Shown here in pieces: positions 45,254 to 58,345 of a stretch of 64,000 nt of DNA (the first letter of the stretch is position 1; each line of letters starts with the position of its first letter). This DNA comes from Corinectria fuckeliana (lineage: Eukaryota > Ascomycota > Sordariomycetes > Hypocreales > Nectriaceae), in contig WPDH01000123.1 of the NCBI GenBank assembly GCA_019137255.1, positions 186,001 to 250,000 of the forward strand, in the 5' to 3' direction. A program made the translations under genes and the position numbers. Below the pieces are notes generated by a model. It was given only the letters and a program-made list of their open reading frames with translations. It was not told where the DNA came from and ran no database searches.

Positions 45254-48200
45254 TGTAGGGTTGATATCCTTTTCGATTCTCGATCTGCATCCGAGAGACT
45301 CTGGTTAGTCGGCCGGATAGCAGCAGGAACGACGACTGTTCGGGAAAGCCTGCAGGGGCTCGGGCAGTCGCGTGTAACAGTGCACATACAGTTCCAATGC
45401 AGTGTCAACGAGGGATATCCCCCTCTGGCGGGGGATTTAGTCTCTCTCTCGGAGCAAGACCTGGCGGGAAGCTACACGCTGGGACGGTCGGACATCACTC
45501 GGAATGCACAGCTGCCCGTACTCGGACAATGACTCCTGATGCGTCTCGGTGAGCCGGAGTCTAGGGGGCCGGTTCTCCTTTGCTGTTCCGTCACGGTAGG
45601 CGAGTGAGGCAGACGGAATAGCGGCCGGAGAGGTGAGGTTGGACAAGGAAGCGGGACTCGGGGGGGCAGTTGGAGCTGTATGTCTCGGTTGCAGCGTGGG
45701 AGACGGGATGCAGATCTGGATTGCGGTGAGAAGGCGTTTTTTTCTTCTTCCCAACGAGGCTGGAGAGGCTGAAGGAGAACAAGGAGGACGGATGTAGTAG
45801 GCAGGTAGGTATGCAATAATAGAGAGGATGAGGAGAGCCGGGGGAGACGACAGCAGACAGCGGAGTTGGGGCAAGGCAGTGGTTTTGCTTGCAGCCAAAA
45901 GACGCTATAGGCGCAAGATGGCAGGGAACGAAGGACGCAGCCGCCTACCTTTTGGTGATGATTGCCCTGGGTCGGACGACAACCGAATGGGGAGACTGGG
46001 CGAAGTGGGCAAGTGGACAAGCTTGGAGAGGGGTGTGACCCGGCGCTTGACTTGCAGGAGTAGCTTGGATCTCAGACGGACTCGAGAGGAATGGTGTGGT
46101 GTGTGAGAGGTGAGAGTGAGAAGCAGTGTGCAGTGTGCAGTGTGCACTCGGTACCTACTGTTAGGCGAGGGTTTGTTGGGTGCACGCGAGAGAAGCTGGT
46201 ATATGCAAGCAGCAGGATGCAGGAAGAGGCGTCGACGGGGGTGTTGATATGTGTCTAGCGGGAGCGGGAAAGTTGGAAGAGCTTTTGGAAAGGGCTGAGG
46301 AAGCTTGGGGGGGCTGGGATAGGTTTATTGTTGGTGAGATGTTGGTGGCATGTATGTAGGATAACTTAGATGTGACAAGGTGACGGAGAGCGGAGACACA
46401 AGACGACGCAACCAGACCCAGGAACCAGGAGGAAGAGAAGACGAGGCGAGGGAACAGAGAGAAGCCCAAGAGGGAAATGGAAAACGGAAAAAGAGCAGGT
46501 TGGGGTGGTTTTGAGAAGACGGAGAACGCGCAAGAGGCTTGTCCCGGGGGTTGCTGCCAGAGTGCGCTGCGCGCTGTGTGATGGGCCATGGATGATGGAC
46601 ACAAGGGCCATCAACACCAGTGGCGTCTGGGCCTGCCAGTGGATGCCCCGGCCCCCCGGGGAGGGAAGGGGAGAGGCAGCGAGGAGGGGGAGGCAATATA
46701 AAATTAGAGCCCTGCGAACGTTGGGATCCATGGATCAGCGGATACGGGGACCGGCTCGAGGCCTAGGGCCCTCTCAAGCGTCCAAGGGTGCGAGGCTAGG
46801 TCGAGGCGGTTTAGGAGCTTGGGCAGCTGCGATTGGGATGGCGGGCGGATGGCGCATCATGGATGATGGACGGATGGGCGCATCTGGTTTGACGGAGCAA
46901 ATTGAAGACCGAGAAGACGAGCTGCTGCACGTCCTGCAAATCCTGCAAGGTCCCCAGGGATGAGATGGGACAGGGTCCCCGCTCTCCGCTTCGGTTTTCC
47001 CCCTTCTCGCGTTTTCGTCTCGCAACGAGTCTCGGAGCTTGGAAGCGAGCCAGAGGCAGCTGGAGGCGTGCAGCGGTTACGTTTGAGCAGAACAGCGTTG
47101 TGAATGGTGAATTGAATGGGTGTGAACGACTGGCGAGGAGTGCCGGGGCGGTTGCGGGCTGGCTCGGGCACTGGCGGCGGATGGACTACACTAGTCTAAC
47201 TAATTAGTTGGCGACCTACGTAGTAGGCATCTTGGTTGGTATCGGCTGTGGATCGTCCAAGACTCTCTCTTTCTCTACTCTCACAAGAGTCGAGTCAAGT
47301 GTCGAGACTCACTGTGGACCGGACCGTGGCTATGTGGATCTCGCGAGTCGCTGGCAAACCGAAGCAGGGCAACAGAGCAAATGTGAGCGAGCAACGCGCC
47401 AACGTCCAGCAATGCGGCAATGCCCCCCCTGCAATATTTAGCCACATTTAGCCTCGTGGGTTGCCCGCGTGCCCGGCGTGGGCTCTGACCGGCTGTTATG
47501 GACTCATTGCTCGACAGCGTTTGGCCTCGTTGACTCGTCGACTCGTTGGAACGAGTGGCCCCGGGTGGAATTTAGAAATGCGGGCGGTTTCGGGGGCCCT
47601 GCCACTGGTAACTGCGAATCTCCATCTTCAAAGACTCGGGGACTCGGGACCTCGCGGGGCCTATTATCACTAACAATTGTCCATATCTCCCACCGCCAAC
47701 TCTTCACCATCGACTCATCTCCATCGTCACCTATCTATCTCGAGATTCGCCCAGACCGTTGATTCGATTCATTTCATGAAATTATCTTTGGGGGCCTTTT
47801 CCAAATGAATCCCCCCCCCCCCCTCTGTCATCACGGAGCCCCTCCTTTCTTGTGTCTGTCCCGTGCTCGGAAGACGGGTGAGAGCTATTGCGGGGTCGAC
47901 CTCTGGTACAACATCCAAATATACTTACCAGCGCACATTGCGAAGTACATAACTCTGCTGCTGTGACGCCTTCGCAAGGCGAGCAGGTCTGGCGACACCG
48001 CAGTTATCCAGGATCCATTTGCAAGAAGGGGTTGCCTGGTACCTTACAGCGGATGTGCGAGTGTGTGTGCCCTGTGGGTTGTCTATGAGTCTATGTGGGA
48101 TGTCGAGTGTAGGAGTGTAGGTGGGATAGTGGGTAGCAGGGCATCCTTTCTCATCGGTCTGGCCTGTCCCGTCCGCTATCCGGCTGCTGTACGTTCCATC

Positions 48201-51200
48201 GTCCAAGCCTGTTCTCAACGCAAGATGAGCTGGGAGAGCAGCAAATGCGATGCACTCGGTTGCTGGCTTCCCGCTGGCCTGACACGACAACCGGCGAGGG
48301 GGACGATGGCACCCACCATCTGCCAGTTGCCCCTGGACCCCTGGAGGGACCCCCCCCTTGGAGCAAGAGGAGGAGCAGTCCCTCGCCCTGGCAGAAGGAT
48401 TGGCCTCGGGCTGTTGGTGTCCTCGTCTTTCTCGAGCAGCAAGCCAAAGCACCTCGTCCTGGGCAATTCGCGACAGCCAGCGAAACAGCGTCCAAGGTGC
48501 CGGGTGCAAAAGCATGTGGTTGGGGGCTGGGGCACGGGGGCGGGGCGCGCCATGGAGCGACGTTCAATCGACGTCGTCGTCGAAGCGCCCAAATGTGCTG
48601 CAGGTGTGTTGCGGCTCTCCATTGGCTGCGCTAGCTGCAAGCTCTGTGCCGGGACGGGCCAATGGGCGGGCCGATCACCTTCCCCGACAGGGGTCTAATC
48701 GCCTTCTTCTCCCGGCCGCTAAAACGGGCCTTGACCCTTGACCCTTGTCGGGGAAGGGACGTCCCCTGATCCCATCTCCATCTCTCATCCGAGAAGAAAA
48801 AAAAGGGCCCCACCATGACCGCCGAGTTGCACCAACCTTTTTTCATCTGTAACTCTTTTGCTGGTTGTGAAGCGTTTGTGATCTGGTGTGATTTCATTTT
48901 AGAGTGTCAATGACGAGTGACGAGTGACGACCTTCGCCGCCGTTCCCGTCTAGACGGGCTGTTAGATTAGCCGGTCGTCTGCGCACAATTCTTCACACCA
49001 TCACCTGAGCTTTTAGGTTTCCGTACCTGGCAGTGGTAGCTTCTTTCCCTCTCTGGGAGCAGATCCGACTCCACCACTTTATGTAGGTACATGGGCCTCG
49101 CCTTCCTTTGTCTCATTGTCTTATTGTCTCATCGTCTCTCTGTCTCTCTGGCTTTTTTGTCAGCTTTTCAACATTTTCTGTCTTCGAGTCCTAATGTACC
49201 TGTGCCACCGTTTCCACGCACCTGCAGACACGATCTAATCATTGCTTTTTGCTGTGCGTGCCGCAGCCACAATTGCTGTGATACTACCACACTTTTCTAC
49301 TTCCCATCTCCAACATCAGTGATTTTTCCAACGACATCTGCTTACCACCTCGCTCGTTGACCCCCTTTGGCCGTCTGCTTTCCTTCAATCCGTCTCTTCC
49401 ACGCCCTCTATTCTCATCTATCCGCTTAGGCATGGGGCAAGGATTATAATGAGCATGGGTTTCGGCCGGATGGTCCGTCATCCACCGTGAGAATGAGATC
49501 GACCAACTTGGCATTGAACCGCCCAGGATCCCCAAATCTCCACCCAACGGCCTCAAGCCCTCAACAGATCCGTCATGAATTGACCGTGCACTGCTCGGCA
49601 TCGTGGATTCCTCCAGCCTCGTGGCAACAAGATGATGCGAGGGAAGAGTCACCGACAGTGACTGTCAGAGTCAACTCCACCAGAAATCCCGATCCTGGCC
49701 TGTCCTTGTTTCGTCATAGCCCTTCCAGTGTCTCGGTCCTGTCTTACAGAACCTCCACCTCCTCCACCTTCACTGCCGGATGCACTTCGTGCGTGCCTTG
49801 TCATGGAAAAATGCTTGAGCTGCTGCTGCTGCTACTCCTCCTGCGTACTGAGATCCCTGTCTCAGCAGCAACAAGCCAAGATGGGCAACATGGCTTACAC
49901 ACACACTCAGGGCTAGTGCGCCGGCCCCAGCAACCCAATCCCTGTCGCTTCGTTTCGCTTGCTCTACTGTATCCGTACGAATACAACGTTCATAGTACCT
50001 ACGTCCATCCCTCTCCCGCCTTCTCCGATCGATTTAACAAGCGCCATGTTGTCCAACCGCTCGGCTACGCCACGACGGCTTCTGAGGCCCACAGCCATCG
50101 CGCGTTTGTCTCTGCCACCGCTCTCGCCTCACTCTCAGGTCCCGCGGCTACACGTGTTCGTCGTCCTTTGAGGCTGGCCCCTTCGAGTCGGTGTGCTTGT
50201 GGCTTGTTAGTGGCATCAATTTCTGCCGTGCTTCCCGGTGTTCGGCATGCTTGATGCCCGAAGAGGGCGGACACGGAGAACAGCAACTCCAGGTTCTAAC
50301 ATGAGCTCAATGACTCGACTCGAACTCGTCGATGCGCCTGTGAATCTGTCGAGAGGCCGTGAACCAGGCCTGGAGCGCAGATTAAGTGGACTACTCCGCG
50401 TCACCTCATTACAGCCCGGCTGCACACACTATACACACGAGGCGCGTCTCACCAACAGCGCAACTCCCATCGTGAGCCATCTCACTCAAGAGGCCCAGAC
50501 ATCCTGGATTCCGGACAGATTTCTCGCCAGGATGCCACTTTCCAACCCTTTGGTTGAGGCCTCATACCCCGCGACCTCTTTCCGACCTCGCCGCAGCCTC
50601 ACAGCGCTAGCTTGAGGTTGCCGAAGGCTGATGCGAGAGCGCCACACGGGCTCAACAAACCCCGACCTCTTCTTGCACTGGCCTTGCCTTGCATCTCGTA
50701 CCTGCTGTCTCGCAACTGCTGTCCCACCCACGTTGATCCTTCGGATGCCGTCACCAACTAGAACTCCGCCGTCAACTCTAGTTCCTCCACTCACAACAGA
50801 GTCCCGGCCCGTGACCTAATCACCCCACAAGCAGATGTTGCCTGTTGCAGGCCGACCTGGCGCACAACGGTTGTCAACACGGCCGCAGGTCATCCGGTGG
50901 CGCCCTCTCGTCAATGGGGGCCATGGCCTGCGGCCCAAACCGCGGCCAGCTTTAACGGCTTGTTGCTGGTGCTGCGGGAGCCAAGGGATGCCACCGCATC
51001 TTATCAGTGCTGCGCGCGAGTGGGGACGCGCAATCGCTTGCAAGGCGCGCATCTTCGAGTGTAACTGTACCAAGGTAAGGCTTGAGGCTTGAGTGCTTAA
51101 CTAAACCCTTGAGGTAGGAACCGCCCTGCGATACACTCCGCGGCCACTCCTGGCCGTCTTGTGGTCATCCTCTCTACAGTCTGGATAGCCTGATCGGGAT

Positions 51201-54200
51201 AGTCCGGCCTTTAGGCCGCAATGCCATCGAATGTTCACTCTAAACAGTGCTCCCCAGCTAGTCAGACATATGTCCTAGAGAACTGGAGATGAAGATCACA
51301 TCCGCAACACAAGACCGACGGCCATGCTGGGTGCAACGTCCATCCCGCCAAGACTTCTATTGACCTTCCACGCGGCTATTCCCCTCTTCCCTATCCTTCA
51401 ACACCGTCAAGAGGAACCCATACTGTATGTGGCAACGCACCTCAAACTAACATCGGGTTTCACAGCTTCTCTCTAACTCTGACACTTAGCTCTTACACCT
51501 GTGCCTTTTTCTTGAAGCGGTTGGAGCTGAACCCCATGAGGCAACGAGTCAAGATCTCAGCTAAGTGACGAGCACAGCACTAGCGGCTGGGGGCGAGCTC
51601 ACCCCTGATGGCTCGACCCCATGTCGAGCTCGAAAAGGACGCGACTGACCAGAGTGGCGATTGAGGTCGCAAGAATGCCCAACGAGGGTCATGGCCCGTG
51701 GACCAAGGCCCATCCCGTGAGCGCGGGAGTGACGCAGACGTTAAGTTCCAAACCGCAGCCTCTATCGCCCGTCAGCGCCCGCCAGCAGAACTACACCAGT
51801 CGCATCTCTCATGTTGTGGTTCCCCCAGCCGCCCCACGATACAGGACATGGCGAACGTGGGTGACAGGCTAGGGTGCGTACTGTGACAGAGCTGTGCGAA
51901 CGTGCAGTGGAGTTGGGTCCTCTGTCACAGCATGGGCTGTGATGATGGTTGCCGATCTTCTTAGCCTGGTTTGGCGGCCGGACCTGGAGTGAAGTCCCGC
52001 CGAGGGATGTGATCAGCAACATCGAGTATCGTTTCTGGTGACAAGGTGTTCGGAGACTAAAACCAGCCCAGCCCTGTTTCCCTTTTCGATCACGCAAAAC
52101 GGGCGCAGTTTCGGTGACACTACTATGTAAGAGCCTCAAGGCCTCGAGGCACAGTCTTGAAGCATAGTCCATCAGCCGCTCCGATACCCCCGTCCACGTA
52201 CAAGTCCCGTCCGTCACGGCTCCAACTTACAAGTGCGCGCATTGGCGGATCCGACACCAGAACCTCGTGGTTGCCACACGGCAACTCCCTTAATCACTTT
52301 CACACTGACGCTACTGCCATCTCATCCCCTCTCTTAAGTTGAGATGTGAAACATTCACGTCCCCCATGCTGCACCGCCCGAGTCCAAACCTAGAAGCAGA
52401 GCCCCCTCACCACACGTTACACCACTGAACCACAAACAGTATCCCGTTCGATATCACCCACAGCAAGGTCCAATTGGAAATAAGCCGCTCCGCGGGGATT
52501 CGTCGCCGTGCAGCAAATGGCTGACGGCGCCCGCCCATCAGCCTCTCTATTGGACCGTCGCTTGTTGCAGATGGGTTGCGAAGGGAACCTCGGGACTGCA
52601 GGCCATGTTATACGTGAATGCGCGACCGATCTGGGAACTGAGAACCCACGGGTGACCAGCCGAGTGGTTCTGGTCACCGCCTATCAAACTGCGGAATAAT
52701 TAATCATCACACCCATCTTTCTTCGGAGTTGCCGGTGTGGAAACGTCTTGTGCATGAATGCAAGACGGTGGCCGCCAATGATCTGTCGTCTGTTGCCGTC
52801 GTCCCTTACCTGTCACGTCTGCGTTATAGACTGTCTCGTTCTTAATACGGGAGGAACCTCGCAGAAGCGTGACATGTTCAGAACCGTTGTCGCCGTTTTC
52901 TTGTGCTAGATCGAGGTACAGTGAGACTTTGCAAAGGCAGCGCGCGCACAGCATATTCCCTGAGATATAGTACCATTGCCATGTGATGACTCTGTACGGA
53001 GTAGTCCTCCGCCGTAAGTCTTGATCATCCCTGCGTCCAATAGTGAAAATACCTCTCGTGAGTTACAAGTAGAATCTTCCAAACCGCGGCGTATGGCTAT
53101 CGTCTCCTAGCGGCATAGTGTACGTGTGCTTCCGCCCATCCTTGCAGATATGTCCATGTAAACTATTAATGAGTTGTAGTTCCGTCTCGATCTCTTCACA
53201 TGCCTCGTCACACTAACCAGCGACGTCTTAGCCCTCGAGGGCCAAGGCCAAACCTGCCCCTCCGTTCTTTTCCTTTCCCGAGTCCCGTTTTTCATCGTCG
53301 GAAGAATCCAACGGTATCAGCACTACTAGTTTAGCACCTTTGCCCGTTTACTCCTATCGCCGGACCAAGCCCAGCAGCAGGCAGCTTTGATATCAAGCGG
53401 ACTGCGAATTTTGTGTCCGGGAATCGATGATTCATGGTAGATATAGACCGTGTCAAGTAATGAAGACTGTTGTCCGTCATAACGAGGCGTTGGTGTGGTG
53501 CTGTCGTTGGTCTCTCTGGCTTGAGTCGGGCCTAGCTAAGACGATGAAAATCAATCGTGAACATGGACACAGAAACAATGCCATTGCTGTGATGGATTCA
53601 TTCCTTTCAAGATCAACAGAAGTAGTCTATATTTCAGTAGTCGTATTTGCCCAGCTTCCTACTCACGCCCCTTGACTGACTTGAGACCGAGTCAATGGCC
53701 GCGACAGGTTTCAAGAACATGGTCGCATGTAAAACTCCAGTCGAGGACGCAACGCCTACCTTAACATTAAGAGATCCTGACAAAGTAACAAACATACGTG
53801 TTGCTAGGCATCGTGGTCATATTGCTGTTTGTGTTTGTGTTGAAGATGGTGTTTCGAGATTGTGTTGAAGGAAGTTAGCCTGGCTTGTCAGCTTGATGAG
53901 AGATGGCTAGGCCTTTATATTGTGTTAGCTAGATAAGTTTTTGGAAGCTATTAAGGTTTGAGAGGGAGGTCTATCGCAAAGTTATGCTTTGATATTTGAG
54001 ATTGATGCTTTATCAATTGGGTTACTCATTGGGAAATAGACACTGTGTGTTATGGTACTGGGTATAGCGCCTTATAGGGTTTTTTTATTGTGTGCTATTT
54101 ACTGTATTGCTTTCTTTTATCTGACAAGATATCAAGGAAGGCTTATAAAACCAAATAATACGTGTTGCTAGACAAGCCCTTTTTGTCTGTACAGAGTCTC

Positions 54201-57200
54201 GGGGGGGGGGTTAAGCAGAAGGTCTGGCACGGAAGATCCGCCAACAGGAGCGAATTAAGTAGACCAGCATGACGCTCTAGACTTGACACGCTGTAGAACT
54301 ACATTCATCGCTTGCACAGCTTTGTTGAATGGCCGGAGGGGAGTACTTATCGCAACGTAAGTGACGCTACGCAGTCGTGCAACACAAGACACCATGTTTA
54401 AAACCCACGATTCAGTAAAGAAGGCACCAACCTCCAGACAACTAAGTTCATACCTAGCTGCTGCATCTCTGCACACTTCTAACAGAGACAAAGGGCATTC
54501 GATAACATGGCCAAGTCTTGCCAAGTTGGCCAATGTCAATAACCTTGCCATCACCGCCATTTTCACAGGTAGAAGATGGAGCAGCAAAGAACCAGCCCAA
54601 GTGACGCGTCTTCAACAACGCCGGCCACTTTGAAAGCTTCCCTCCCCATTTTATTGATGGGGATATAGGAACGCTCAATCGCGCGCAAGCCGCCTTGGAA
54701 AAAAAGCACGCCTGCCCCGTCCCCCGGCACTTTTTTATCCTCAGTCACAGCACCAACCCGACCTCTGATGGAATCAACTTGGTCCCATCTACCTACTAGC
54801 TACAGGTCAAGAACACGGCTTCTTTTTTCTGTCGTTTGGGTACTTAGCATCGAGGAGGAAGACGGCCCCGATAAGACTGGCTGAAGCGTCGAGGATTGGG
54901 AGTGGATCCGCCGTGGGTTGCAAGCTGGCGATGTCTTGACACTCCGTCAGGAGAGAACACGGGGTCCTGTATACAGGAATCGTTGTGTTGCGTAAGCTCA
55001 ACCGGCGTAGATAGTTGCTGTTCGGGGTCTTGGACTGTGTGGAGAGCATTCCGAAAGCGCGGGTCGAAGGCTGAGCAGAAGATCGTAAGCCAAGTCAATG
55101 ATGAATTATTCAAAGAGGCTGGAACTGCGGGGTTTCAATCGAGGACAAGCTGCATTCAATGAAAGGACGAGCAAGGATGGGGTAAATGGAGCGTACACCA
55201 ATCTTCAATACAGCAAAGTCAACACATCGGGTCTCCTCGAAGAGGATGAGAAACTTCGCCTTGTACAGTCTTGTACTGTTTCTGTCAAATGCAGTACGCA
55301 TGCCAACATCGGCTTCAAAGGGCGGTCACAGACTACTCTTCCGAAAGCAAAGCTCTGGCGCTAGCTCATGGAACCCAGAGTTCACGAGCATAGGATCATG
55401 AAAGCACTTGGTCTTGCTACGTCTAAACGAGTCTACGCTCTTCCTTAAAAGTCGATAAACGAACCTCGACTCTTATATTTTTCTTCATCCTTTTTGTGTA
55501 GATACTGCAGCCTCATTGGGCACCTTTTAAATGCATTATAATAGCGCGATGGATGTACAACAATCGTCACGCAGCAAGGCATCATACCCAATATCATAAG
55601 ATCCAATTGCGCCAGCCATCGAGTCTTTACAGTACCCCGTAGCCCGTCCAGACTTTACCTTAACAACCCATTACATGACTAAACAGTTTGTTGGAAGAAG
55701 AGCCTCAGCGTCGACTTCTTCTTAGACACAGTAGAGTCCGCAAGGGCGGCCCCGACATGAAATCGGCTTGGACGTAGCGGAGGAGCATGAGCAAAGAGTG
55801 ACTCTACAAGATACCTGTTCCCAAACATTCTATCGTGAGGATCAAAAAGTCGAGGTTAGCACATGTTTAGAGAGTATACGGTCTAAATCCGCCATCAAGC
55901 GGAAGGAGTCCTCAGCGCCCACGAAAATCGTCTTTGCTATCCTCGTCTTCGCCTCCTCGCTCAGGCTACGCAACGTTCATGAATAAGCACAGGGCGGTGG
56001 AAGTCTATGAAACCGCTCAGCCCGGGAGTAGCCGTATAGGACAGTCAAGTCCCGCTCGTTCGCACAGCCACCCAGCCTCTCACCAACAGCTCCAAGCCCA
56101 CAAACGAGGCAACCTCTCAGCCAACCATACAGACACACCACTACACCTTCCATGCGCGCAAAGTTTGCTCCCATTCACCTTCCCCTGTCCGGTCAATAAC
56201 AAGGCAGCGGCAGTCCATGAGACAACAGGCAGGCTCACATGACACCCCTTCGCCGCCAAAACCCCCCAAGAGCCCTCTTCTGTGCGACCGGCGCAGCCAT
56301 GTGACAGAGAGGCTCGGCTCAGCACGGGGCCGCAAGCCGGCGAAACAAAATGCGGCGGCGTCAAGTGTATCTATCTGTTCGAGGCGCCGATGACCTAGGC
56401 AGTCTGCGCCTGTGACTTGGTCTATCGGAGCAACGCAGCCAAGACGGTTGGGGTGGAAAACAGTCACTGGATCAAGCGCGGCATGTCACCCGAGGCAGCC
56501 AAGTCGTGGCAGCCTAGTCATCAAGTCATGTGAAAAGCAGCAGTCACAAAGGAGCACAGAAGCGTAGTAATTAAAGATTGTGGTCAAAAAACCAAGCATT
56601 GTGATTTGCGGGGGGGGGTATCTGAAGGCCAACCATCTGCGTGGCGGTCAACGCCAGGGGAAATAACTACCTAAGGTATCTAGGCTATGCCCAAAAAACA
56701 AAACAAGAAAAGGCTCCATATGCTCCCGTGTCATCCAAGCCCAGTGTTGGGCGGACTGGTAGTAAACCGAGATGTATTCCCAATGCTCCCATGCATGTCC
56801 ATGATCCCATGTGCCTTTCCATGCCGATGCCCATAAATGTGATGAGGAAACAAGACTCCAGAGCGCTAAATGTGATGCGAGTCCCCGGCCAGTAGGTGTC
56901 GCGGGACGTAGAAAGAAAACAGGATTAAGAGGAACTACCAGTAGTAGTGCGCGCCAGGAATAGAATGCAGAACAGACAGATAAGGAAAATGATAAGAATA
57001 AGACAACCGGGCATGTTTCCACCAAAGACCATTCCGAATGATGGAGAAGATGACAAAGGCACATGGCCAAATATCATCCATCAAACCGCGGAATTGACTG
57101 TTGTCTCTGTCACGAGCCGACACCCGATGGCAAAGTGATGGGGGAAGAGATGGCAGATGCCGGGAGTCAGCGGAGGGAAGGTGCGGGGCCCTTGATAGTA

Positions 57201-57880
57201 GCCCTTATCCGTCGCCGAGGGACCTTTGCCCCACAGGCACCTTCCCCTCCATCCACCCGGAAAGGCGACCGAGCCCTCGGCACCAGTCGGGATGATGGAA
57301 TCCACGGTCCACATTTGCCCGAGGCGACAGTTCTGCCCGCCTTTCTGACTCATGCGCGTTGGGGTAGCAGTGCAGTCAGCCCTGTGCACTCGAGTTGCGG
57401 TGTGTTTTGAAGTGTGGGTGGCGGCAGGTTGCCCTTCCGTCCGAAATGGCGTATGCCGTCATCGCTGTAACAAGCAAGTTGGTGAAGCTTGGTAGAAGAG
57501 GTGCGTTAGAGCTGGCCTTCGGGTGTCGCGCCAGCGCGTATCGTAGCAGGTGTGAGGGTGTATGTCGAGGGTGCGATGATGCTGTGTGCTGGGTGGGTTG
57601 TGTCTCAGTAAAGTGATGTGAATTATCGTGGTAGTGGTGTATTGATGTGTTCTGCTGTGGTTGTTGGGCATGTGCAGCGTCGTAGCTGTGCACATGCCCT
57701 ATTCTGGGCAATGTGTGTGGTGTGTGGGGTATATTGGGGGGTATCGAGTAGATCGCAAAGAAAGCAGCCTGGACGGATCGTGTTAGTGCACCGCACCAGT
57801 TGTAGAGCCGTTGCAGATAACTTACGCTGCCATAAAAGTCGTCAAGTCATTAAGAGCATATCATGCTCGTCCATGTTGTT
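45254..57880. other. Gene-poor block (12.6 kb)
   Basis: No gene is supported. The first 1.5 kb are purine-rich on the plus strand, that is pyrimidine-rich on the minus strand, and probably hold promoter and leader of the WD40 gene. The 49,000-49,450 stretch is strongly C/T-rich on the plus strand and resembles a fungal 5' leader, but the frames after it (49487-50254) have no recognisable content. The 53,790-54,200 stretch is an AT-rich island. Small repeats include CAGTGTG x4 near 46,124, TGACGAG x3 near 48,910, C13 at 47,811-47,823, and AAGTGATG- and TGTG-rich stretches near 57,600-57,720. Undetected non-coding or orphan transcripts are possible. Confidence 0.5.
53794..54171. mobile_element. 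AT-rich island bounded by 14-bp direct repeats
   Basis: ATACGTGTTGCTAG occurs at 53794-53807 and again at 54158-54171. The 350 bp between are markedly richer in T and A than the surroundings, with many TTTATATTGTG- and TTGTG-like words, and have no coding frame. This could be a solo LTR or other short element altered by repeat-induced point mutation, with the repeats as its ends. No terminal inverted repeat is obvious, so the class is unclear. Confidence 0.3.
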
Positions 57881-58345
57881 TCACTCCGCGATGGGAGCCA
57901 TGGAGCTGAGCTTGCTCTTGGGACTCTTCTTGGAACTGGGGCTGCTCTTGCGCTGCTGCTTGCGGGCCATGGAGGCGCGGCGACGCTCCTTCTCGCTGAC
58001 GATGCCGCGGACGAACTCGCGCTGCATGGCGAGGCGCTCGCGCTCCATCTCGAGAAGCTCGGCGTCGGTGATGGCGCGGGGGGGCGAGGCGGTGCGCGGC
58101 GACGATGCGCTGCCGGCGCTAGAGACGGAGCGGGTGTCGTCGTCGAAGGGGTCGCTGAGGAAGAGGTCGTCGTCGGAGAGATAGGACGTCGGGCGCTCCT
58201 CGCGGTCCGACTCGGAGAGGGACGACCGGCGAGGCCACGAGGGAAAGGCGCAGGTGGACTCGTGGGCGCTGAGGCTGCGCGAGGTGATGTCCATGGGCGC
58301 CGAAGCAGCACACATGGAGCTGTATGAGCCGTATGAGCCAAACAT
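57881..58345 (-). CDS. Small disordered fungal protein (154 aa)
   Basis: The open frame extends upstream to 58801, but the Met at 58345 (MFGSYGSYSSMCAA) is the likely start, because the residues before it come from repetitive leader DNA (TTG/GGT repeats). The protein has a Gly/Ser/Tyr-rich N-terminus, an acidic Ser-rich middle (TSYLSDDDLFLSDPFDDDTR) around residues 52-75, then a helical charged segment (DAELLEMERERLAMQREFVR) and a basic Lys/Ser-rich tail (about 125-148). The order of acidic SDDDLF motif then charged helix is one I associate with uncharacterised, conserved Pezizomycotina proteins. The function is unknown. It is the only coding feature supported in the right 18 kb. Confidence 0.65.
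   Translation of the reverse strand: MFGSYGSYSSMCAASAPMDITSRSLSAHESTCAFPSWPRRSSLSESDREERPTSYLSDDDLFLSDPFDDDTRSVSSAGSASSPRTASPPRAITDAELLEMERERLAMQREFVRGIVSEKERRRASMARKQQRKSSPSSKKSPKSKLSSMAPIAE

Noticed and set aside
56648..57070. 140-codon Trp/Cys-rich hydrophobic minus-strand frame
   Set aside because: There is no start context, splice support or motif. Composition reflects repeats of CATG-like words.
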